From positions 1 through 13,391 of the forward strand of contig JAGVII010000500.1 of assembly GCA_020056155.1 (NCBI GenBank): 13,391 nt of DNA, given 5' to 3'. The notes under the pieces were generated by a model. It saw only the letters and a list, made by a program, of their open reading frames with translations, was not told the DNA's origin and did not search any database. The DNA is from Afipia sp. GTDB taxonomy: Bacteria; Pseudomonadota; Alphaproteobacteria; Rhizobiales; Xanthobacteraceae. This document shows positions 1-5,475 of the stretch, in pieces. Position numbers and translations under genes: made by a program. Position 1 is the first letter of the stretch. Every line of letters begins with the position of its first letter.

Positions 1-1
1 G

Positions 2-718
2 GTCAACGAGATGACCGACTTCAACATGTGGACCTGGAACAGCCGGGTGTTTCCCGGGATCGATCCGCTGCCGGTGCGCCTCAACGATCGCGTGCGCGTG
101 CGGATCGGAAATCTCACCATGACCAATCATCCCATCCATCTTCACGGACATAAGTTCGTCGTGAGCTGCACCGATGGCGGCTGGGTTCCGGAAAGCGCTC
201 AGTGGCCGGAAACCACGACTGACGTTCCCGTAGGAGCCATCCGTGCGTTCGATGTCCTCGCCGACAATCCCGGTGACTGGGCGTTCCATTGCCACAAGTC
301 GCATCACACCATGAACGCGATGGGTCACGACGTCAGAAACCTGATCGGTGTTTCGCGGAAGGATTTGGCCAAGGCGGTCGGCAAGCTGGCGCCGGACGCC
401 ATGGTGATGGGCGAAAGAGGGATGGCGATGGGCGAAATGGAAATGCCAATGCCCGACAACACACTACCGATGATGACCGGGACCGGCCAGTTCGGTCCAA
501 TCGAGATGGGTGGCATGTTCACGGTTATGAAGATCCGCGAGGGACTGGGGCGCGACGATTACAAGGATCCCGGTCCCTATGATTTTCCGAAGGGCACTGT
601 CGCCTACAAGGTTGACGCGCCAGCGGCTGAAGCGCCGCGGCAGAACAAGCCGAAAGAGTCGGCCAAGCCGACCGAGATGAAAGCGATGAAGGGAATGAAA
701 GGCATGAAGGGGATGTAG
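2..718 (+). CDS. Multicopper oxidase, C-terminal part (CopA-like, 5' end cut by window)
   Basis: Periplasmic multicopper oxidase, probably oxidising Cu(I) to the less toxic Cu(II). The frame is open from base 2, and the codons before the first ATG (reading VNE) fit the family, so this is the tail of a longer gene and not a start at 11. The last cupredoxin domain is visible. HPIHLHGHKF (about residues 40-49 from the Met at 11) supplies type 1/type 3 ligands. HCHKSHHTMNAMGH carries the HCH-x3-H-x4-M signature with the Cys, His and Met of the type 1 copper site. After this domain come about 130 further residues: a Met-rich stretch (MGERGMAMGEMEMPMP), a TGTGQFGPIEMGGMF block typical of this oxidase subgroup as I know it, and a Lys/Met/Gly tail ending MKGMKGMKGM. 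A cupredoxin and a CusF-like gene follow, consistent with copper detoxification. Class assignment is confident; the exact subfamily is not, because the N-terminal two thirds are missing. Confidence 0.93.
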   Translation, partial: VNEMTDFNMWTWNSRVFPGIDPLPVRLNDRVRVRIGNLTMTNHPIHLHGHKFVVSCTDGGWVPESAQWPETTTDVPVGAIRAFDVLADNPGDWAFHCHKSHHTMNAMGHDVRNLIGVSRKDLAKAVGKLAPDAMVMGERGMAMGEMEMPMPDNTLPMMTGTGQFGPIEMGGMFTVMKIREGLGRDDYKDPGPYDFPKGTVAYKVDAPAAEAPRQNKPKESAKPTEMKAMKGMKGMKGM

Positions 719-726
719 GGGATGTA
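675..726 (+). repeat. Met-Lys-Gly codon repeat and 9-bp tandem duplication across the oxidase stop codon
   Basis: The oxidase tail is built from short imperfect repeats of ATGAAGGGN/ATGAAAGGC type, encoding a repeated M-K-G-M pattern. Directly after it, GGGGATGTA occurs twice in tandem at 709-717 and 718-726. The first copy contains most of the stop codon (TAG at 716-718), so the second copy is untranslated. This looks like replication slippage that can lengthen or shorten a Met-rich tail. Confidence 0.7.
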
Positions 727-774
727 GGCGGCAACGTGAGGACCGAAGCGTACGATCAACAAAGGAGCCGAAAC

Positions 775-1257
775 ATGAAGAAGTATCAAACTGGCATCGC
801 GCTGTTTGCGACTGTGTTCCTGTCAGCGTCTGCCTGGGCGGGAGCGGGACCTGCAGGCCACAGTCACGGCGAAGGATTTTCTGCGGGCGAGCCCGGTGAC
901 CCGAAGAAGCCCGCCCGGGTCGTTCAAGTAACGATGGGCGAGATGGACGGCAAGATGATGTTCATGCCGGCGAAAGTTGAGGTGAAGAAGGGCGAGCAGA
1001 TCAAGTTTGTGCTGCGTAACAATGGCGAGCTTGACCACGAATTCATCCTCGCCACAACGGCGGAGAATCTGAAGCATGGCGAGGCGATGAAGAAGAGCCC
1101 TGACATGGAGCACGATGATCCGAATGGCAAACGGCTTGCTCCAAAGAAGGCCGATGAGATCGTCTGGAAATTCACCAAAGCCGGCGAGTTCGAATACGGA
1201 TGTCTGATCCCAGGTCACCGGGAAGCCGGAATGATCGGCACGATCATTGTCAAGTAA
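775..1257 (+). CDS. copI: Periplasmic cupredoxin, CopI-like
   Basis: A 160-residue secreted blue-copper protein. A Sec signal peptide is seen at residues 1-22 (KK, a hydrophobic core, then AWA before GAG). A His-containing segment follows (GHSHGEGF), then a single cupredoxin fold. The mononuclear copper ligands are visible: His88 in DHEF, then Cys143, His148 and Met153 in CLIPGHREAGM (C-x4-H-x4-M). A Met-rich patch (MGEMDGKMMFM, residues 54-64) may bind Cu(I). CopI proteins in other Proteobacteria are periplasmic cupredoxins needed for copper tolerance, and genes beside multicopper oxidases and CusF fit that role. The frame is open upstream to a GTG at 736, but the ATG at 775 is preceded by a strong AAAGGAG (761-767) and begins the signal peptide, so it is chosen. 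Membership in CopI rather than a generic azurin/plastocyanin family is inferred from the motif and neighbours. Confidence 0.88.
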   Translation: MKKYQTGIALFATVFLSASAWAGAGPAGHSHGEGFSAGEPGDPKKPARVVQVTMGEMDGKMMFMPAKVEVKKGEQIKFVLRNNGELDHEFILATTAENLKHGEAMKKSPDMEHDDPNGKRLAPKKADEIVWKFTKAGEFEYGCLIPGHREAGMIGTIIVK

Positions 1258-1295
1258 CTGGCACGAGACTCAATTCCGACTGAAAGGAATCGAAC

Positions 1296-1601
1296 ATGAA
1301 GACCAATAAAATTGTAGCAGCAGCTTTCTCGATTTCGCTGGCCTTCGCGTCGGCTGTGGCGATCGCTCAAGGTGCGATGGCCAACGGCGAGGTCAAGAAG
1401 ATCGACGAGGCTGCCGGCAAGATCACACTGAAACATGGGCCGATCAAAAGCCTCGATATGCAAGATGAAAGCATGACGATGGTTTTCCGTGTCCAGGATC
1501 CTGCGATGTTCAAGCAAGTGAAGGTCGGCGACAAGGTGCAGTTTGAAGCCGAACGCACCTCCGCCGGAATCACGATCACGAAGATGCAAAAGGGAAAGTG
1601 A
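1296..1601 (+). CDS. cusF: CusF-like periplasmic copper-binding protein
   Basis: A 101-residue secreted protein of the CusF/CusX family (small OB-fold metallochaperone that hands Cu(I)/Ag(I) to the CusCBA pump). The signal peptide spans about residues 1-24 (AIA before QG). The core is recognisable: NGEVKKIDEAAGKITLKHGPI, then a Met pair (Met60, Met62 in MTMVF), then VGDKVQFE near the C terminus. His47 matches the metal His of E. coli CusF, and the Met pair matches its two Met ligands. The Trp that caps the metal in E. coli is not present; Met55 is at the equivalent distance from the His, and the loop before MTM is two residues longer than in E. coli. The start has AAAGGA at 1283-1288, seven bases upstream. 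It sits 38 bases after the cupredoxin gene, probably co-transcribed. The pump it would serve is encoded further on at 5472-10084. Confidence 0.9.
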   Translation: MKTNKIVAAAFSISLAFASAVAIAQGAMANGEVKKIDEAAGKITLKHGPIKSLDMQDESMTMVFRVQDPAMFKQVKVGDKVQFEAERTSAGITITKMQKGK

Positions 1602-1755
1602 CGACTCTTCGGCGCGGCGGTTGACCGGCTGTCGCACCGTATTGGGTGAAAGCTCTGCAAGGAAATGCCCCTCAAGCTGAGCCGACGTCGCTGCGGCAGT
1701 CCGACCATCGAATACAATCGCTGGATCGACTGCTCTCACCAAGGCGGAGTTATCG

Positions 1756-2481
1756 ATGACAAGTGCGGGCGGGAGCGGTGGGACCAGAACAGTTATGGAA
1801 AAAGCCTTCGCGCAAAGACGGTTTCCGATCAGGCGAGCGACCCGTAGTGACACCCGCCTGATCGCGAAGTTGGCCAACATGGCGGATGGCGATACGCTCG
1901 CGTTCATCTTGCGCGGCATCGACACCACGGTGGAAGCAATACCAACGTATCGCGAGATGGCTGCTGCGCCGACCGGAATATACTCGTATCAAAATTGTCT
2001 GGTTGCTGCATCAGGCAGCCGGATCGTCGGCATGGCGAACGCGTTTCCCGCCCGGCTTATCGAAAGTGAGATTGCGGGGGCCGTATTAACCGAGCGTGAG
2101 GAGTTGCTGCGGCCACGCACGGAGCTCAACGATCCCACCAGCTTCCTGCTGAACAACATCGCGGTCGTGCGCGGCCACCGCAGACTAGGCGTGGGTGCCG
2201 CACTGTTGGCCGCGGTCGTCGATGAGGCCAAGCAGCAGTCGTTTCCCTCCGTGACTTTGCACGTTTGGGCCGACAACACGGAAGCGATCGCGTTCTATCT
2301 CGCCGCTGGTTTCAAGGAGGTTCGTCACGCGGAAATCCCCTGGCATCCCGACCTGCCGCACACGGGCGGAAGTCTTCTCATGATGCTGCGGGTCGGAGTT
2401 GAAAGGGACGAATCGGTGAGGCAGCGCCTTGCGACCGTATCTCAAGACTCGGCGGATGAACGAGCATCGACTTCAGCTTGA
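1756..2481 (+). CDS. GNAT-family N-acetyltransferase
   Basis: A 241-residue GNAT acyltransferase, expected to transfer an acetyl group from acetyl-CoA to an amine; substrate unknown. The acetyl-CoA binding motif A is clear at about residues 132-155: a beta strand LNNIAVV followed by the pyrophosphate loop RRLGVG (R142-x-x-G145-x-G147) and helix ALLAAVVDEA. Motif B is seen at 168-187 (LHVWADNTEAIAFYLAAGF), where N174 and the Y/F pair are typical. The N terminus has RRATRSD, the usual first strand and helix of GNAT proteins. A middle stretch (about 55-125) is longer than in minimal GNATs. The chosen ATG has AAGGCGGAG at 1741-1749; an alternative ATG lies at 1795. The stop overlaps the likely ribosome site of the next small gene. 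No link to copper is visible. The 154 bases upstream (1602-1755) show no gene, RNA or convincing terminator. Confidence 0.85.
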   Translation: MTSAGGSGGTRTVMEKAFAQRRFPIRRATRSDTRLIAKLANMADGDTLAFILRGIDTTVEAIPTYREMAAAPTGIYSYQNCLVAASGSRIVGMANAFPARLIESEIAGAVLTEREELLRPRTELNDPTSFLLNNIAVVRGHRRLGVGAALLAAVVDEAKQQSFPSVTLHVWADNTEAIAFYLAAGFKEVRHAEIPWHPDLPHTGGSLLMMLRVGVERDESVRQRLATVSQDSADERASTSA

Positions 2482-2488
2482 GGACATC

Positions 2489-2662
2489 ATGATTGCTCTC
2501 CCATACGACTATTTCCTGATCGCATGGTTCGTCATCGCGGCCACTTCCACGGCCTACGTCGCTTTCGACCAGTTCAGCGACTGCCATCCGCATCACACCA
2601 CGAACAACAACGTCGAACAGAAAGAGACCGGCGGACTTACGTTGGTTCTCAACGTGCAATGA
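2489..2662 (+). CDS. Small membrane protein, possibly a truncated DUF4396 remnant
   Basis: A 57-residue ORF with one hydrophobic segment near the N terminus (FLIAWFVIAATSTAYVAF), followed by a polar tail containing a HPHH cluster and no further membrane segment. I do not recognise a complete family. The first 28 or so residues resemble the N terminus of DUF4396 membrane proteins, which are much longer and have several helices; the resemblance then stops, so this may be a decayed or recombined fragment. The ATG at 2489 is preferred because GAGGA (2480-2484) lies four bases upstream and overlaps the GNAT stop codon, suggesting coupling. The frame is open further upstream (ATG at 2456), which would overlap the GNAT gene. 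Expression is plausible, function unknown. Confidence 0.5.
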   Translation: MIALPYDYFLIAWFVIAATSTAYVAFDQFSDCHPHHTTNNNVEQKETGGLTLVLNVQ

Positions 2663-2774
2663 GGGTAAGGATCAAGCTTAAGATGTGCTCAATGAATCCC
2701 TTCAAGTCGGTGTTCGCCCTCCGTTACCTGAAGCGGAAATGTCTCTTTTTTCGAAGCCGTGCCCAGAGTCTTTC

Positions 2775-3941
2775 ATGACAATCCGTGCTGTCCTTCCTGC
2801 CAAAGGGCGAGACCTCCGTCTCGATCTTTTTCGTGGCGTTGCGAACTGGGCAATCTTTATCAACCACATTCCGAACAATGCCGTGACGTGGCTCACGACG
2901 AGGAACTATGGGTTCAGCGACGGCGCAGATCTCTTCGTCTTCATCGCCGGTTACGCGGCTTCCGTCGTTTATGCCAAAAGCATGCTGACGCAAGGGTTTG
3001 CTGCCGGAACTACCCGCTTGTTCGAGCGGGCCTGGCAATTATACATCGCGCATGTGCTGCTGCTCGTCATCCACCTAGCGGCGATCGGTTGGGCCGCACA
3101 AACCTACCACGACTCGCATCTTCTGGACGAGTTTAACGTGGCCGGGCTTATCGATCGTCCGATCCCCACGTTAACGCAGGGATTGCTCCTGAAATACAAG
3201 CCCCTCAACCTCGATGTTCTTCCGCTCTATATCGGGCTGATGGCGGTCTTTCCGCCGGTATTGTGGCTGATGCTACGACGGCCTGACGTTACGGTCGCGG
3301 GGTCACTCGTCCTTTATTTCGCAGCCCGGCAGTTCGAGTGGAATCTTCCCGCCTATCCATCAGGGGTTTGGTATTTCAACCCATTTACGTGGCAATTCCT
3401 ATTCATGCTTGGCGCATGGTGTGCACTCGGCGGAGCGTCGCGGGCCCGGATGATCATTCGATCACCGGCGGTCCTCTTCGTTGGATCAGCATATCTGATT
3501 TTCGCTCTGCTGATGACAATGGCGGGTCATTTCGAGACGTTCGGGAAGCTTTTTCCAGAATGGCTTGTGAGCGCATTCAATCCAAACGACAAGACGAATC
3601 TTGCGCCGTACCGCGTCGTACATTTCGTCGTCATAGCGATCCTGGCAGCTCGCTTTGTGCCAATCGATTGGCCCGGTTTGAAATCGCGCGTTCTTCGGCC
3701 GTTAGTCGTTTGTGGTCAGCGTTCCCTTGAAGTATTTTGTGTCGGCTTATTTCTTTCATTCGTCGGTCATTTCCTGCTCGAACTGATCTCCGATTCCCTT
3801 CTCGCCCAAATTATCGTGAGTATTTCCGGAATCGCACTCATGACGGCCGTCGCCTACTACCGATCGTGGTCCAGGGATCTGGACAAGCAACCCGCGGCGT
3901 CCAGATCCAGTGCAGAACCGGGTTCGACATCGGTCACTTAG
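2775..3941 (+). CDS. opgC: OpgC-family membrane acyltransferase
   Basis: About 388 residues, an integral membrane protein of the OpgC family (related to acyltransferase 3). Family members add succinyl groups to osmoregulated periplasmic glucans; the acceptor here is not known. Visible family marks are RDLRLDLFRG (residues 12-21), FINHIPNN with His31, and GFSDGADLFVFIAGY (46-60), followed by about ten hydrophobic segments to about residue 365. The hydrophilic C-terminal tail is Ser/Pro rich. Start choice is uncertain: the frame is open from a GTG at 2685 and an ATG at 2739. ATG 2775 is chosen because family homology begins almost at once, but its ribosome site (AGAG, 2765-2768) is weak. Base composition appears more AT-rich than the CusBA genes. 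It lies between copper genes without an evident copper role, so it may have been inserted or may modify the envelope under metal stress (inference). Confidence 0.85.
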   Translation: MTIRAVLPAKGRDLRLDLFRGVANWAIFINHIPNNAVTWLTTRNYGFSDGADLFVFIAGYAASVVYAKSMLTQGFAAGTTRLFERAWQLYIAHVLLLVIHLAAIGWAAQTYHDSHLLDEFNVAGLIDRPIPTLTQGLLLKYKPLNLDVLPLYIGLMAVFPPVLWLMLRRPDVTVAGSLVLYFAARQFEWNLPAYPSGVWYFNPFTWQFLFMLGAWCALGGASRARMIIRSPAVLFVGSAYLIFALLMTMAGHFETFGKLFPEWLVSAFNPNDKTNLAPYRVVHFVVIAILAARFVPIDWPGLKSRVLRPLVVCGQRSLEVFCVGLFLSFVGHFLLELISDSLLAQIIVSISGIALMTAVAYYRSWSRDLDKQPAASRSSAEPGSTSVT

Positions 3942-3960
3942 AAGTTTGTCGGAGGAAGAG

Positions 3961-4014
3961 ATGTTTGGAGTAGTCTCGATCATCAACGGTGTACGGACCC
4001 CGCGACATGAATAA
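3961..4014 (+). CDS. Possible 17-codon leader ORF coupled to the DUF411 gene
   Basis: A short ORF reading MFGVVSIINGVRTPRHE, placed five bases after a near-perfect Shine-Dalgarno sequence (GGAGG in 3951-3960). Its stop (TAA, 4012-4014) overlaps the start region of the DUF411 gene (ATG at 4007) in another frame. The DUF411 ATG itself has no clear ribosome site. Ribosomes could therefore load at 3961, terminate at 4014 and restart at 4007. No metal-binding residues stand out in the peptide. It could be a coupling device, or the remnant of an upstream gene. Confidence 0.4.
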   Translation: MFGVVSIINGVRTPRHE

Positions 4015-4495
4015 CTCAGGCAAATATCCAACCGTTTTGACTCGCAGAAACGTTTTGGGATTAACAGCCGCGCTACTGGCTTTCCCGAATGGCACTACTT
4101 CCGCCGCGGATTCCGTTGTCCTGGTTCATAAGGATCCAAATTGCGGTTGTTGCTCGGGTTGGGTGCGCCATCTCAAGAAGGCTGGTTTCACCGTCACGAT
4201 CGAGGAAACGGCAGATCTTCATACCGTTCGGAAACGTCTTCGCGTACCCGCTAACCTTGCGGCGTGTCATACGGCCGAGGCGGATGGATACGTCATTGAA
4301 GGTCATGTCCCCGCAGCGGCCGTGCGACGACTATTGAAGGAACGTCCGAACGCGGTCGGATTGGCGGTTCCCGGCATGCCGTTGGGATCACCGGGGATGG
4401 AGGGCAGGCGGGTCGATTCCTACGATGTCATTCTCTTTGACGCCTCTAGCCGGCGAACGTACATGCGGTTCATCGGCGGCGATGTCGCTGGTTGA
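4007..4495 (+). CDS. DUF411 metal-binding protein with twin-arginine signal
   Basis: A 162-residue exported protein of the DUF411 family, whose members are found in copper and other metal resistance clusters and are thought to bind metal. The N terminus carries a twin-arginine type signal (LTRRNVLGL, residues 11-19), a hydrophobic stretch and a likely cleavage near TTSAAD. The hallmark DPNCGCCSGW gives Cys46, Cys48 and Cys49. Other conserved-looking features are ACHTAEADGYVIEGHVP (86-102, with Cys87, His88 and His100) and GLAVPGMPLGSPGMEG (118-133, with Met124 and Met131), together a plausible Cu(I) site. A GTG at 3989 would lengthen the protein by six residues; ATG 4007 gives a normal Tat N-region. 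Transport by Tat would imply folding, perhaps with metal, in the cytoplasm. The following 115 bases (4496-4610) hold a T6 run at 4504-4509 but no convincing hairpin. Confidence 0.87.
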   Translation: MNNSGKYPTVLTRRNVLGLTAALLAFPNGTTSAADSVVLVHKDPNCGCCSGWVRHLKKAGFTVTIEETADLHTVRKRLRVPANLAACHTAEADGYVIEGHVPAAAVRRLLKERPNAVGLAVPGMPLGSPGMEGRRVDSYDVILFDASSRRTYMRFIGGDVAG

Positions 4496-4610
4496 GACTG
4501 ATCTTTTTTAACCATGTCGCAGGTAACTGTGGCCTGATCGTTTGCCGCCTATGGCGGATTTGTGATGTGATCTGCCTTCCCAAGTCCATGATCCTATGGG
4601 ATGTTGGGCT

Positions 4611-4967
4611 ATGAATTTTTGTCGGTTCATCAGCCGTTTGCTCGCAATCTTTGCGATTGCTGGGCTTGTTGCTTCGCCGCTGGTCACGCCCGCGGCGGCG
4701 AAGATGCTGCCGGCTGCCGAGATGAGCGATATGTCGGCAATGTCCGCCGACATGCCTTGCTGTCCGGAGACGCAAAAGAGCAACGATTGCCAGGATTGCC
4801 CGCTTCGCGCGATGTGCGCGTTGGGCGTTGCACAGGCGCAGCCTCCTGTGGCAACCGGAATCCTGGCGCCTCTGCCAGCTCACCGTCCGCTCTCGGCTTT
4901 CGACGATCGGATCGCCGATGGCCTCGATGGTTCTCCGCCGGATCACCCCCCTCGAAACCTGGTCTGA
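4611..4967 (+). CDS. Secreted Met/Cys-rich small protein
   Basis: A 118-residue protein with a clear signal peptide (residues 1-30: CRFISRLLAIFAIAGLV then TPAAA). The mature part opens with spaced methionines at 32, 38, 41, 44 and 48 and cysteines at 50, 51, 60, 63 and 69 (CC-x8-C-x2-C-x5-C). The C-terminal half is Pro/Ala rich and ends DHPPRNLV. Such a Met-then-Cys pattern suits binding of Cu(I) or Ag(I) in the periplasm, and the gene precedes the pump operon, but this role is inferred. I do not recognise a named family with certainty; a DUF2946-like relationship is possible. The frame begins at ATG 4596, but ATG 4611 gives the better signal peptide. Neither has a strong ribosome site. A perfect hairpin overlaps the stop codon. 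Confidence 0.65.
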   Translation: MNFCRFISRLLAIFAIAGLVASPLVTPAAAKMLPAAEMSDMSAMSADMPCCPETQKSNDCQDCPLRAMCALGVAQAQPPVATGILAPLPAHRPLSAFDDRIADGLDGSPPDHPPRNLV

Positions 4968-4986
4968 TCGGCGCTTTGGCGCCGAT
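4967..4986 (+). promoter_or_regulatory. Perfect 8-bp hairpin at the end of the Met/Cys-rich gene
   Basis: ATCGGCGC (4967-4974), loop TTTG, GCGCCGAT (4979-4986) form an uninterrupted 8-bp stem that starts at the last base of the TGA stop. No T-tract follows, so it is not a canonical intrinsic terminator. It may mark RNA processing or protect the mRNA end. Confidence 0.45.
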
Positions 4987-5023
4987 TGCTGCTGCGCGGA
5001 CGCAAGTTCGCGCGGATGACGCA

Positions 5024-5039
5024 TGCCGCCCTTGCGGCA
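5024..5039 (+). promoter_or_regulatory. Second intergenic hairpin upstream of the FixH-like gene
   Basis: TGCCGC (5024-5029), loop CCTT, GCGGCA (5034-5039) form a perfect 6-bp stem. It lies 37 bases after the first hairpin and 28 bases before the FixH-like start codon, upstream of the GAGGA ribosome site at 5054-5058. No T-tract follows. The two hairpins fill the 100-base gap between genes. Confidence 0.4.
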
Positions 5040-5067
5040 GATCCAGAACAATCGAGGATTATGAAGC

Positions 5068-5475
5068 ATGAAGACGTTTAACTTCGCGCAGGCCTTCCAG
5101 GCAGCGCTGATCGCTGCCGCAATCGGTGGTGCGAGCACGGCCGCTCTGGCCGACATCAAAGACTTCAGGTTCGAGCTGGTGGATCAGACAGTCCAGGCCG
5201 GGCCCGACAAGGTTATCACCATCCGACTGATGAACACGAAGACCGGCAAGCCGGTGCCTGACGCCGTCATCTTCGCGACCCGCCTCGACATGGCTCCGGA
5301 CGGCATGCAGGAGATGGCAACCAAGATCGCGCCAGTGCCGGGCGCCGAGCCCGGCAGCTACAAGTTCAAGGCGACGTTCGGCATGGCGGGCCGCTGGCAG
5401 CTTTCGCTCGGTGCCAAGGTTCAGGGCGAAACTGGCACCGTCGAGAACAAGCTCGTCATCACGGCGCAGAAATGA
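5068..5475 (+). CDS. FixH/YtkA-like periplasmic protein
   Basis: A 135-residue exported protein. The signal peptide covers about residues 1-28 (AALA before DI). The mature part is one beta-rich domain of the FixH/YtkA-like type: FELVDQTVQAGPDKVITIRLMNTK, then GKPVPDAVIFATRLDMAPDGM, then PGSYKFKATFGMAGRWQLSLGA. Met75, Met80, Met83 and Met106 lie in loops where Cu(I) could bind, which is inference. Genes for such proteins often stand directly before CusB-type adaptors in metal efflux operons. Here the stop overlaps the CusB start by ATGA at 5472-5475, strong evidence of coupled translation. ATG 5068 is chosen with GAGGA at 5054-5058; an ATG at 5061 opens only a six-codon frame. It is not FixH of the cytochrome cbb3 oxidase cluster, since no fix genes are nearby. 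Confidence 0.8.
   Translation: MKTFNFAQAFQAALIAAAIGGASTAALADIKDFRFELVDQTVQAGPDKVITIRLMNTKTGKPVPDAVIFATRLDMAPDGMQEMATKIAPVPGAEPGSYKFKATFGMAGRWQLSLGAKVQGETGTVENKLVITAQK

Noticed and set aside
1254..1280. GTAACT followed by CGAC before the CusF-like gene
   Set aside because: Spacing is 17 and both elements have mismatches, unlike the two exact sites.
1215..1928. Reverse-strand open frame of 237 codons spanning CusF and the GNAT start
   Set aside because: Overlaps two well-supported + genes with ribosome sites; no family features.
4504..4509. T6 run after the DUF411 gene as a terminator
   Set aside because: The nearest inverted repeat (CGGCGA/TCGCTG) has a two-base gap and is too far from the T-run to form a usable terminator hairpin.
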